A DNA stretch of 64,000 bases from Trichuris trichiura (Eukaryota > Nematoda > Enoplea > Trichinellida > Trichuridae). The position numbers and the translations under genes were made by a program. The notes beneath the pieces were generated by a model. That model saw only the letters and a program-made list of their open reading frames with translations. It had not been told where the DNA came from and searched no databases. The stretch's first letter is position 1, and the number at the start of each line of letters is the position of its first letter. Where the stretch lies: positions 1,798,001-1,862,000 of the forward strand of contig JBAJFE010000038.1 of the NCBI GenBank assembly GCA_037903355.1, in the 5' to 3' direction. Shown here one piece after another: positions 1 to 9,457 of the stretch.

Positions 1-249
1 GACCAAAGCATATACAGAATTGCTGAATAAAATTTATCTTGCCATTATTTGCCCATGCTTCTTCTAGATTCTTTTTCCCATTGAAGAAGCACAGAATTAA
101 CTTGCATAAGGCAAGCGATTTCACACGGTACATCAGAACTTTCCAGAAGTTTCGTTTTGCTTCATGAGTTAAGGAGATGCCCCTAGCTTTGTATCGATTT
201 ATGATGCTGTGGCAGGAAGCGAAGGTAGACGCAGCAGCGGTTGCCTGCA
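1..249 (-). CDS. Probable exon of an unrecognised gene, cut by the left edge
   Basis: Read on the minus strand from about 249 down to the edge, one frame stays open for about 80 codons. Its composition looks coding, with HSIINRYKARG, then AKRNFWKVLMYRV, then NGKKNLEEAWANN. It is preceded by a plausible acceptor (TCTGCAG). The first exons and the 3' part are not visible, so no start or stop can be given. I do not recognise the family. A plus-strand alternative ending at a CTCAG/GTAAGT donor near 345 exists but is short. The call rests only on frame openness and composition. Confidence 0.35.
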
Positions 250-535
250 GACGCACTCATTAAGGAATGTGAACTTACTAACATTAAGAAAATTCTTCTT
301 CTGCGAAAGTAGCTATTACGGCGCGGTGAGATGGAATGATGCTCAGGTAAGTGCAAGTACATTAAGCGGGAATAGTAGGCGACCAGGATAGTTTTCGCAT
401 TAGCGCTCATTTCGTTCGCACTAAGCAGATCCTGTGTATAAAGAAAGCTCGTCCCCTTATAGCAACTTCCTACTGTTCCTCACAGTTGCTGTGCGCTACC
501 TAAAGGACTAACCCAAAAGTGGGAAAAATGATTTG

Positions 536-1008
536 GGTCTTGACAACCCTTTTCCCCCCACTAGTTTTCGGGGCAACTTCAAAAGAGGGCAAGTGGGGAT
601 TAAGCGATATTGTGCACAATGCCCGTGCATGCGTGTAACCATTCCACTTGAGCGTCATAGTGTAGGTCTGCCGGCCATCCTGTCCTGCCCTAGCCTAAAC
701 ATAAGGTGTTCGTCACTGAGCATTGGAAACGAGGGTCAGCAGCGAAATTCCAGGCCAAGGGGTCTCAAGTAACGCAGAATGAGTTGTGCGCCGTTTGCCA
801 AGATGCGACGCGGATCAGTCCGTTGACCTTCAATGCTCTTTCATTGACCATTGTGCTCCCTGTGCCAAACACTCGGCATGTGTTCAGTTACCCGCAGTAA
901 AACGTCCCTCCCGTTGTTCCGCTAATCACACTTCATTACGCATTAGCGTCGCGTATTACCCATTGATATTACCGCCACTACTCCTGGGGGGAAAGGGTTG
1001 TCAAGACC
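536..1008. repeat. Foldback/MITE-like element with 24-bp inverted ends
   Basis: The ends are inverted copies: 536-560 reads GGTCTTGACAACCC then a C-run, and 985-1008 is its reverse complement apart from one missing A. The interior at about 640-720 matches the dispersed repeat family also found at 24.22, 44.94, 52.5 and 62.81 kb. The stretch at 900-945 (ACGTCCCTCCCGTTGTTCC) recurs at about 56687. It abuts the Tigger remnant that starts near 1009. I see no coding capacity; the short ORFs across it are incidental. Confidence 0.55.
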
Positions 1009-1375
1009 TGAGTTCTGTTGCAAGACATGAGAGGCTGGGCTCAATGGTCCTGCAAGAATTAGAGTCGGGGAAATTCAGGCCGCAATTCAGAATTCATAGA
1101 TTTATGAAGACTTCCCAGAAAATGATGACACGACTGTTCGAATAAACGTAGCTATTTCAACGTTTTTCCAGCCTTACATTCATCGTTCTTGTTCTAGCCA
1201 TTTCGATACCTTTCTTACTTTACATTTACGCTTCTTATGGGTTTTTGCACATAAATAATTGAACAAGTGTAGAGTGTGGTGCCTGAAGTCATAATACACC
1301 ACCCCGGAAAATAAGTCCTATCATGATTTTGAAGAAAAATAAATATAAGACTAGGTCTTATTATGGGGGAAACAG
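1009..1375 (+). mobile_element. 3' end remnant of a pogo/Tigger element
   Basis: The sequence aligns by eye with the reverse complement of 45460-45840, the 3' end of the larger pogo/Tigger copy. The shared stretches are CAAGACATGAGAGGCTGGG, ATGAAGACTTCCCAGAAAAT and the downstream ATAAATATAA. It ends in a terminal repeat like that of the larger copy (TTATTATGGGGGAAAC). Only the C-terminal transposase codons and the 3' terminal region survive. Confidence 0.6.
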
Positions 1376-1559
1376 GGTATTTTTGTGTTCAACGAAAATG
1401 GAGCCTGCGCTGAATCTACCCGCAAACATACAGCAGCAAGGAAACGCAGGTTTGCCTTACTGAAAGTAAATAAATTGTCTGCTGACATACAGTAAACTAG
1501 ACACGTTAACAAGGAGCTGCAGGTTTTTTTACTGTAACTTAAAAACGTTCCGGCTCATA

Positions 1560-3360
1560 CTGTGAAAAGAAAAATTAACATGTCTTTTTCGTTGAGTAGC
1601 CACTGTTTCCTTTATGTAAACGTTTCTGGTAATGCTAGGAGCATTAACAAGGCTTGTACACCATAATTAGCTGTATCTAAGGCTTTTATTCTGCTACTTG
1701 AACCACTTTTTCCCTTAACCTAACCCGTCTTGCTTTTCTACGCTCATGGAAACCTGAGCCTACGGATCAGATAAACGCTGCACGAACAGAATAGAATTAA
1801 GGTTCGATAGCCGTTGAAAGACTTGTACAGCGAAAATCAGAGTTATCATGAGACGTACGTTTCCTTCAGGTCATCTGTTGAAAGCGTTAACTTGCACGCA
1901 CATTCGGGAGATGCTCTCCGCAGTTTTGTGTAGTTCTTTGTGAAAAATGGAAATATTGCGCAATTAGCGCTGAAAGCGACCAGCTATCGTGTTCAGATGA
2001 CATCCAGTATCGCGTGCTTCCTTCCATCTAGCGATGTCGACGAGCATTTTCTCTCTTTACAATCAATTCGAAGACAAAGGCTCAACTAAACGATTCCTTC
2101 AAGAGAAAGGAATCCTCCACAACAAAGACTTTGTGCGAAGGGGCATCCTGTGAACCTGAGCTCCTGGGCCAAGACCACATCGTAGAGGTCGACAAAACCC
2201 TCTTTTCCTGCAAGAAGTCTCACAGTGGCAGGGAGTACCCAATTCAATAGATCTTCCGGGTCGTATGCCGAGAAACCAGAAAATCCTTCTTTTGCCCCTT
2301 GTGCGCCGTAGTAGCCAGACGTTGATACCACTGATACTGTAGTATATCAGGCCCGGCATTACAGTGGTTAGTGACTGCTGCCGAGGGTACCATAGTCTGT
2401 CTCAGGGGGATTGCACTGACCCGAGAGTGAATCACTCCATCAGTTTTGTGCAGCCCTTGACAGGGGCGCACACACAGACTGTGCAATCCCTCTGGGCATA
2501 AGTGAAGCGGTCAAACGAGCTCTGGTGCAGCAGGAGCATTAGGAAGCTGGACTCGTGCGAGTTCATGTGGCGCCGCGGGCTGCGTCCTGATGAGGACCCA
2601 TTTGACAAAATCTTGGGTGATATAACCTTTCACGGGGCGTCTGTACGGCCTCCATTCTGTATAAAATTGTAAATAGAATTGTATTATGTAATTTTTGTTT
2701 GTCGACTTGTAAATAAAATCACTGTTCTTTTTGTTTCCGTCTAGGGACTTGTGATACGGCATACCGGCGGCGGATGGCTTAGGCGTTAGCTCATTAGTGG
2801 CATCTGAAGAGTAATCATATAGTGCATTTGCGTGACTTTATGTAACGCGAAGTCTAAATTTGGCTTCTACTATACGCCAGGCTACGAGAGATAAACGCAA
2901 GTAACTGGCAAAGGTGCTACCTTGACCATTTTTGTCTTAGAATTACGCGACGTTACGTAAAGTGAATCTTAATTGTTAGCTCATTCGTGCGGCATCTATC
3001 TGGTCTGTAGATTCCGGCTTCGTGAGCGCAGAAAAGCAAATCGGCAGGGTTAACGGAAAAGTTACTTCAAGCAGCTCGATGCAAGCCTGATTATGCTGTA
3101 CAAGCCCTTCAACTGCTATCGAATCTTAATCTTATTCCATTCGTGCACCGTTTGTCTGATGCGTGGATTCAGGTTTTCGTAAGCGTAGAAAGGCAAGACA
3201 GGCTAAGGTAAGGGAAAAGTTTGTTCATATAGCGGAATAAAAGCCTTACATACAGCTAATTATGGTGTATAAGCCTTGTACAGGCTGCTAGCATTGCCAG
3301 CAACGTTTACATAAAGGAAGTAGTGGCTACTGGTGAGAAAAAACATTAATCTTGCGGACG
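1560..3360. mobile_element. Long inverted-repeat element of about 1.8 kb
   Basis: The stretch 1580-1870 is repeated in inverted orientation at 3060-3350, with clear but diverged identity. Examples are CCTTTATGTAAACGTT and ACACCATAATTAGCTGTAT on the left, with their complements on the right. Part of the same unit is repeated again at 2985-3110. Between the arms lie several minus-strand ORFs (2086-2762). I cannot identify the superfamily. Arms of this length point to a foldback-type or DNA-transposon origin. Element boundaries and target duplications are not resolved. Confidence 0.5.
2086..2331 (-). CDS. Hypothetical ORF inside the inverted-repeat element
   Basis: This is an 81-codon open frame between the arms of the 1.56-3.36 kb element. 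The later part has coding-like composition (DPEDLLNWVLPATVRLLAGK, then VDLYDVVLAQELRFTG). A second open stretch on the same strand at 2762-2511 may be an upstream exon or another piece of a decayed reading frame. I do not recognise the product. It could be the 3' exon of a gene carried by the element or a remnant. Confidence 0.25.
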   Translation of the reverse strand: MVSTSGYYGAQGAKEGFSGFSAYDPEDLLNWVLPATVRLLAGKEGFVDLYDVVLAQELRFTGCPFAQSLCCGGFLSLEGIV

Positions 3361-3572
3361 GTATGACGAAGCTGAGTTTGTTTGTTTACCTATCTGAATT
3401 ACTGTATTTTGCGGGCCCTGAAAACAGTCGTTACGTACAAAATCCAAAATAGTGTAACATTATGCATTCGTATGTATATTTAGGACGGGAGAAGTACGGA
3501 CTTACCGTCTTAAGCGCATGAAAGAATTTTTCATTCTTTCAACCATTCTCGGCACAACCATTATGTTACTTA

Positions 3573-3726
3573 CATTCAAGTTTTAACCCCTTGGAACTTT
3601 CGGAGCCTGGCGCGCTCCGCTTCCAACGATAACGAGTATGGGACGTGTGTGCGGCGACTGTTACCCTTGAAAACGGAGGAACCAGGCACCAGGCTCCGAA
3701 AGCTCTGAGGAGTTAAAACTTGAATG
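3573..3726. mobile_element. MITE with about 41-bp terminal inverted repeats and TA duplication
   Basis: The left end CATTCAAGTTTTAACCCC and the right end GGAGTTAAAACTTGAATG are inverted copies, and complementarity continues inward to GGAGCCTGG/CCAGGCTCC. Each end is flanked by TA, as expected for Tc1/mariner/pogo-class elements. At 154 bp it has no coding capacity. Confidence 0.65.
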
Positions 3727-4605
3727 TACGTATAAAAATAAACGGTTAGTCTCTTTTTTGTAACGAATAAATTAATTGAATTTCAAGACGTCCTTACACA
3801 ATCTTTTATTTTCGATAACATTATGCTTTCATTGTGCTTTAAGAAGAAAGAAAAAGGAAAAAGAAAGACAAAACATTGTGGTTTCATATATTTTATTGCC
3901 TAAAGTATTAGGCGAATTACTTTCTTGCATTCTAATAAGACAAACTCTACTTGCAAGTTACTTGCATTTATTCCTTGAAGTTTTCTGGTAAAATGCTACT
4001 GTTCCTGAATACTTTTAATTACAGTAATGATTTACCTATCTATAAGTAGCGATACTGACTTTAAATTAGTCTTCAGGTTGATTGTTCTACTTTGACTGTA
4101 AAAAGGCGATTGCACGTTACTTTTAAGCTCGCTGTGCGATTTCACCGTCCTGCGCTTAACTACGTGTTTCTTGCCCGGCCTGCGTCCACAAATTTCTTTG
4201 TAACGCTCGTGTTTTAACTTCTGGAACAATGGAAATGACTGGTAATGCAAATGCACTGCTGATCGTCTGGCATACTATATAGCGGCTTGAGCAATATGAA
4301 AAGACCCCATCATCTAACGTTTTTTTGGTTGGGACAAAGTTTCTCTATATTTTATTCACCAGTGTCTTCGTCGACCTTGCCACCATCCTGCTCTGCGTTC
4401 TTTCCTGCTGGTACTCTTCTGAGGAGCTCGATTAGAATGCCCCCTAACCACGGCTAATCTTCCAGCGCAACCTGCTACTACCCAGTCCTTTCTTACTGGG
4501 TTGTCTGCCCAATTGAAAGCATCCTTCTTTCTGCGAATTTGTTTAATTGACCATTTACCGTTTAGGATCTTCCATTGTTGTGCGTCGTCAAAATCGGAAA
4601 TAACT
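3727..4605. other. Intergenic stretch upstream of the eIF4G-like gene
   Basis: Apart from short AT-rich ORFs, I see no supportable gene or repeat. The presumptive 5' UTR and promoter of the MIF4G gene should lie in the last few hundred bases. I cannot pick out a TATA box with confidence. Confidence 0.3.
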
Positions 4606-6051
4606 ATGGAAGCCGGCGAGAGAGAAGAAGAAGAAGAAGAATACATCAACGGCAGCGGATTGCCTGAAGCTAGACTTGACAATGGTATGACCGTAGAACC
4701 GACTCAGTGCGATGGCTTAGCTCAGCCTGATCAAGTTTCGACCGAGGCTGACAATCTGCAATCCAGCGCTGCACTTGCAATGGAAGATAAGGAAAAAACT
4801 AAAAGTTTTTCGGCAGAACAAGAACACAGCCTGCAGGGAAGTGTAAATAAGGGAAACCTGGATTTGTCTCCTAATGATGAGGCGAGGGAAAACGATGGCA
4901 ACGCCGAGACAGAAAAGGCAATTGAACTTCCAAAAGAACAAAGCAGTTACGGGTGTCCGTCTGAGAAAGCGGAAGGCCTAAGTACAAATGGTTCAAGGAG
5001 CGAAGTACGGCACAGTTTCGAGTTGATATATGGCATCATGATGTCAAGAAATGTTTTTGTTATGCCACAACTATGGAAGCAGAACAGTAAAGCTGTGCAA
5101 ATGTGGTACAAGGTTTCTTCCCCTTGTCATAAGGCGATAATGGTGGAAACTTCATCTCCAGGTGGCATAGTAAACCAGTCGGCATTGAATCAAGTCCCGG
5201 TAAAGGAACTTAACCGTTGTGAAAATGCGTGGAAACCACGGTGGAAGCAAACTGAGCAAGAATGCTTAGCGGAAGACAAAGGAGTTGAATTGGTAAAGAG
5301 GACCCGCACTTTGATGAATAAGCTAACTGCCAAAACACTTCCACTGTTGACACCAGAAATGGGCAAAATTTTAACTGAGTGCAATTCGGGCGATATCTTA
5401 ACAATGGTTATCACTATAATTCACAACAAAGCTGTGGACGAGCTTCTTTTAGCGCCCATTTACGGTGAAATGTGTGCCATGTTATTGGGGAAAATATTTC
5501 GCAAATCCAAAAAGGACGAGCAATTCTTGCTTGAATTAGAGCTGAGAAATCAAGTCAGAAGAGGTCTTCTGAACTTGTGCCAAAACGCTTTCGACAATGG
5601 TTTGGTGCTTGGCCAAAATAAGAATGAACAGACAGAAGCTGCTGCACCAATTGATGAATCTGAAGCGGAGGAGAGAAAAGAAAGGGAAAGGGCTCGTGCT
5701 CTTGGAAATGCCTTCTTCGTTGGTCATTTGTTCAATGTTGGAATTCTGAACATTAAGCTAACGTTACGATGCATTGTAAAAGTGATCTTCCTGCAAACCG
5801 ATCACGGAGTAGATCTGGCGGTCAAACTGATAAAGGCTGTTGGCTTTAAGTTATGGAGAGAAGCGAATTCAGAAGAAAAGAAGTTAATTAATTCTGTTTT
5901 TGAACGCGTAAAGCAGCTAAGCACGGATGCAAAGCTAACATCAAGAAGTCGATGCATGCTTCTGGATTTAATGGATTTCAAGCAGAATGGTTACCAGGAA
6001 AAGAAAAAGCGATTGCCATCAGCAGCACCAAAAGAAGCACCAAAGCGTTAA
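4606..6051 (+). CDS. eIF4G-like MIF4G-domain protein, intronless
   Basis: This is a 481-codon single-exon frame. The ATG at 4606 is chosen because the open frame upstream (from 4501) has no earlier ATG and the context is good (AACTATGG). The N-terminal ~220 residues are acidic and low-complexity. Near residue 210 is ENAWKP, the short motif found just before the MIF4G domain of eIF4G. The MIF4G HEAT-repeat domain covers about residues 225-465, with LVKRTRTLMNKLT, the LGNAFFVGHLFNVGIL segment and SRSRCMLLDLMDF, all in eIF4G order. In eIF4G this domain binds eIF4A/eIF3 and RNA to recruit the 43S complex. The protein stops right after MIF4G, so it has no MA3 or W2 region. A canonical eIF4E-binding box is not clear; RHSFELIYGI sits where one would be. 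The lack of introns beside intron-rich genes suggests a retrocopy or a divergent paralogue (inference). Confidence 0.8.
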   Translation: MEAGEREEEEEEYINGSGLPEARLDNGMTVEPTQCDGLAQPDQVSTEADNLQSSAALAMEDKEKTKSFSAEQEHSLQGSVNKGNLDLSPNDEARENDGNAETEKAIELPKEQSSYGCPSEKAEGLSTNGSRSEVRHSFELIYGIMMSRNVFVMPQLWKQNSKAVQMWYKVSSPCHKAIMVETSSPGGIVNQSALNQVPVKELNRCENAWKPRWKQTEQECLAEDKGVELVKRTRTLMNKLTAKTLPLLTPEMGKILTECNSGDILTMVITIIHNKAVDELLLAPIYGEMCAMLLGKIFRKSKKDEQFLLELELRNQVRRGLLNLCQNAFDNGLVLGQNKNEQTEAAAPIDESEAEERKERERARALGNAFFVGHLFNVGILNIKLTLRCIVKVIFLQTDHGVDLAVKLIKAVGFKLWREANSEEKKLINSVFERVKQLSTDAKLTSRSRCMLLDLMDFKQNGYQEKKKRLPSAAPKEAPKR

Positions 6052-6444
6052 TACTTTTGATGCGTATTTTCGATGTTAGATGCAGCATGCTTCCGTTTTT
6101 ATAGTAAACTCTGCTGCTCCAGTCGCCTATACGAATTGATGATCTGATTTGTGGTTTCTGAAACCTAATATTTGCATAAGCTTCCTTGTCATTGCTAGCC
6201 GAAAGCAATTATAGGACCCCTTCCTTTCTCTCGGTAGGTACGCATCAAGGATATACTCGAATACTGAAGACCGCTGGTAATAGGGGGTCCACCTACCAAT
6301 CTAGGTACAGAGTGAGTTCATATGAATATATATTGACTGGCGCAAAGATAGCTTTTGTCTTCTCTACTTTTAACTTTGATGGATATTTCTGAATCACTTG
6401 TACTAACTATGCTCATGCAGTATTCCCATGCATCAAGAATTTCT
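6052..6444. other. Intergenic, 3' flank of the eIF4G-like gene
   Basis: AT-rich sequence that presumably includes the 3' UTR. I see no further gene or repeat. Confidence 0.3.
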
Positions 6445-6922
6445 CATTCTCACATATAGGCAGCACCATACCCTTTCTGCTGATAACCAGCACTCTTAAT
6501 GTGGCAATGCTGGCCAGTGAACCGGATCCCCCTCAGGGCGCAGTGGGATGATGCCTCGCACTGCCTGACGTCGACGTTGTGCTCCCTGTGGTGCAAGGGA
6601 TGCAGCCCTATCGAGGCCGCGTCTAGCAGGTGAGGTCGCCTCCTCCATGATGCGCGATCCCGCTTCAGGTTACCGACCAACGAGTCGTTCACCCCAGAAT
6701 GGGCCTAAATTCGTCTATATAAGATTACGGGAACTGGGGTGTCAGAGAGTGTCTCCGTCAATCTCTCCCTGACCGTACGATCGTTCCATCTCCGTCCTGT
6801 ATCCAGTCATCACCTCAGTGTTCTGTGTTAATAAACCTGTACTCTTGCGTATTATCCCAGCGGCATTCGCCTACACTTAACCTTTCGCTCTGCATCCATT
6901 AATGGGATAAGTGGGGGTAACA
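6445..6922 (+). mobile_element. Probable LTR remnant (solo LTR)
   Basis: This stretch is more GC-rich than its surroundings. It has a TATA-like box (CTATATAAG) near 6716, a polyadenylation signal AATAAACCTG near 6829 and a likely end in GGGTAACA at 6922. This is the promoter and poly(A) layout of an LTR. There are no flanking internal domains. The 5' boundary and target duplication are not resolved, so the call stays tentative. Confidence 0.4.
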
Positions 6923-7651
6923 GATTGACGTACGTTTTGCAACGTCTGGAGAACTGGTTCGCGCTGTTCACCAACTCTGTAATATCTGATCGATGGATAG
7001 GTAATAAGCAAAATGAGACCAAACTGAAAGGAAGGGTACTGCGAGGGTTTTAGAATTTTCTAGTTTCTCTGTCAGCGTCGCACTGATAGTCGACTTCATT
7101 GATATAGGGATTACAGTGTGCTTCAACTTGACCTGAACCAACTTGATTTCGCCGGCTTTCCATCAACTCAACTTCACTTCAAGTCAACTTGGCCTAGAAG
7201 CAACTGGTCCTATTGCCACATATGCACTCGCGTATACAAGATGTTCGTGGAATTTGTGGCACTGGCGTAATATACTTTGCGTATCAACAGAATACGTGCT
7301 ATGGACACGGTATTATGGAACACATGTAGTATGTGTGCTGTTTGTACTTGCATACGCGAAATATTTACATTATATATGAGTTTTACACGGTACAAATTGC
7401 TTATGAATAGGATAGCTATGGCATAAATGATCTTTACGCCATATATGCAGTATCTATGTTGTGAAAACGTGGTTTCTTGGTACGGGACAATATGTTTTCA
7501 TGATGAAGAAATTTATTACGGATATGTCCCGTTTGTTTTGAAGATATAATGTCTTCGTACGGGACCAAATAATTTCATTTTGGCTTCTTTTGTACGGATT
7601 TTTTTGTGTCCCGTTGAATAAACTTTTATTAATAAACTTTTCTTAATAAAA

Positions 7652-7698
7652 AGTCCGTAGCTTTCGGGTCCGAACTTGACCCGTCATCAGCGGTCTAA
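7652..7698 (-). ncRNA. Hammerhead-ribozyme-like core, left arm
   Basis: On the minus strand it reads CTGATGA (7690-7684), stem II GGGTC/GACCC, then GAAA (7665-7662). It is the inverted twin of the motif at 8330. Core residues match the hammerhead consensus. Stem III is short, as in Penelope-type minimal hammerheads. Confidence 0.55.
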
Positions 7699-8321
7699 GG
7701 ATTGACGTATGACTAAAGTGTACTAGTAACGTGCAACGTCTATAGCTGTTTAAAGGCCAGTGTTTTAAAGTGGGCCTTGTAGTTCTTCTCTTTGTCCGTC
7801 AGCAGTTCGAGCGGGTGAATGAAATTTAATTGAGCGAGCAACATTTCGAGCGGGTTACAATATTCGTCCATATTTCATTTATTTCCGCTCCATTATCTCG
7901 GTTGTAGGTTGTATTGTTTCTAATATATAGAGCTTCCTTGATTTTTCGTAAGCGCAAATTCTTTTCATAACATACTATCCAATACTATCCTCGGCTGTCG
8001 TGGAACACGCATCAAAATGCAATCTAAGCCTTGGCGCAAAAGTTTTATGTTATGAAAAGAATTTGCGCTTACGAAAAATCAAGGAAGCTCTATATATTAG
8101 AAACAATACAACCTACAACCGAGATAATGGAGCGGAAATAAATGAAATATGGACGAATATTGTAACCCGCTCGAAATGTTGCTCGCTCAATTAAATTTCA
8201 TTCACCCGCTCGAACTGCTGACGGACAAAGAGAAGAACTACAAGGCCCACTTTAAAACACTGGCCTTTAAACAGCTATAGACGTTGCACGTTACTAGTAC
8301 ACTTTAGTCATACGTCAATCC

Positions 8322-8368
8322 TTAGACCGCTGATGACGGGTCAAGTTCGGACCCGAAAGCTACGGACT
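8322..8368 (+). ncRNA. Hammerhead-ribozyme-like core, right arm of inner element
   Basis: CTGATGA lies at 8330-8336, then GGGTC, a 7-nt loop, GACCC and GAAA at 8355-8358. All catalytic-core bases are intact. Self-cleavage would need a weak stem III or dimerisation (inference). Confidence 0.55.
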
Positions 8369-8515
8369 TTTTATTAAGAAAAGTTTATTAATAAAAGTTT
8401 ATTCAACGGGACACAAAAAATCCGTACAAAAGAAGCCAAAATGTCCCGTTTGTTTTCTATATAAAGAGGCTCCGGAGCTTCCGGTCATTCGAGACCCATC
8501 ATCAGATATTTACAC

Positions 8516-8564
8516 TTAAGACCGCTGATGATGGGTCTCGAATGACCGAAAGCTCCGGAGCCTC
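8516..8564 (+). ncRNA. Hammerhead-ribozyme-like core of outer element
   Basis: CTGATGA is at 8525-8531, stem II is GGTC/GACC and GAAA is at 8548-8551. The left-arm twin has TCATCAG at 8499-8505, but its GAAA is changed to GGAA-like, so only the right arm keeps an intact core. Confidence 0.55.
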
Positions 8565-9052
8565 TTTATACAGAAAACAAACGGGACATATCCGTAATAA
8601 ATTTCTTCATGATGAAAAGTATCTATGTTGTATGTATTTGCATAATGGGAATATTTGGTGTATCTATAAACAGTAAACACAGTATACGTTGCCTATAAAT
8701 AGGATGTTTGTGATGTACAAGGTCTACACCACACACGTATACTATGGTATATACATTTGTTTACCAGACATATTTATGCCATATATAGAACAAGTACAGA
8801 AGCACTATACCGCACCCATACATGGTATGGGTGCTGTATATTGCATCTGTACCCTAGGAACATTAGATATTACATGTACCTTCTTTATAAGCAACGTATA
8901 CCGCCTTTATGTTATGGGCGCCATAAATACCCGCACTGCCCAGCAACAGGCGATACAGACAGTACAGGTGTAACTGGCAACCCAAGATATCTTGCAGATT
9001 TACACTCCACCCTTACCATAACGTATAAATATGCCCTAGACGCAAAAATATA

Positions 9053-9268
9053 TATTGTTAGAAAAGGATAGGATAGGCTAGATAGGCTATGACTGCGGAT
9101 GAGTCCTGCTGGTTGTAAATCAAGACGAGTGCTCAGCACTTGCATCTTCTTCTGACTCGTTGTTTGCTTTTGGCTTGCGCTGAATCCGTGTGCTTGTTTG
9201 TTAGGCGTGTGCCGACAGTAAAATAGCTTCTAACCGAACTCTGAGTGCTCTGCACATAAATTTACAAC
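9053..9268 (+). repeat. Dispersed repeat, copy 1 (pair with 47575-47815)
   Basis: About 215 bp matches the reverse complement of 47575-47815 at roughly 80% by eye. It includes GACGAGTGCTCAGCACTTGC and CTTCTTCTGACTCGTTGTTT. No protein or tRNA-like promoter boxes are clear. Its class is unknown. Confidence 0.55.
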
Positions 9269-9271
9269 ATA

Positions 9272-9457
9272 CAGTAGAACCTCTGAAGTTGACCACCTCT
9301 CTATGTCGGCCACCTCCTTAAGTTGACTGAATTTTGACCACTTGGTTGGTCTGCACGTTAATAATATAATATACCCACAGCCTCTTATGTTGACCACCTC
9401 CTATGTTGACCAGTTTTTCCCAGTCCCTTAGGTGGTCAACTTATGGAGGTTCTACTG
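9272..9457. mobile_element. TA-flanked Tigger-like MITE, copy 1
   Basis: It starts CAGTAGAACCTC and ends GAGGTTCTACTG, with TA on both sides (9270-9271, 9458-9459). The interior repeats GTTGACCACCTC motifs. The terminal sequence resembles pogo/Tigger-type ends. It is non-coding. Confidence 0.75.

Larger units (their letters stand above)
7540..8440 (+). mobile_element. Hammerhead-bearing foldback element, inner copy
   Basis: It is flanked by a 16-bp direct repeat ATGTCCCGTTTGTTTT (7524-7539 and 8441-8456). After a short tail (GAAGATATAATG, TACGGGAC) come two near-perfect inverted arms of about 400 bp (about 7575-7977 and 8047-8436) around a ~70-nt loop. Each arm has a hammerhead-like core (minus strand at about 7652-7698, plus strand at about 8322-8368). 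Arms this identical imply recent formation or gene conversion. There is no coding capacity. Confidence 0.8.
7463..8617 (+). mobile_element. Hammerhead-bearing foldback element, outer copy
   Basis: It is flanked by a 14-bp direct repeat AGTATCTATGTTGT (7449-7462 and 8618-8631). The element starts with an asymmetric tail containing TACGGGAC. It then forms inverted arms: TTTTCATGATGAAGAAATTT at about 7495 has its complement ending at 8617. The inner part is an inverted pair of GAGGCTCCGGAGCTT segments with a hammerhead-like core in the right arm. A second element of the same family (7540-8440) is inserted in its left arm. Confidence 0.75.

Noticed and set aside
4501..4605. Upstream extension of the eIF4G-like frame
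   Set aside because: The extension begins with TTG and has no ATG; the 4606 ATG has good context.
9090..9135. GGATGAGTC ... GACGAG resembling a classical hammerhead
   Set aside because: The core has GGATGA for TGATGA and GAGT for GAAA, and the paired copy at 47.7 kb does not keep it.
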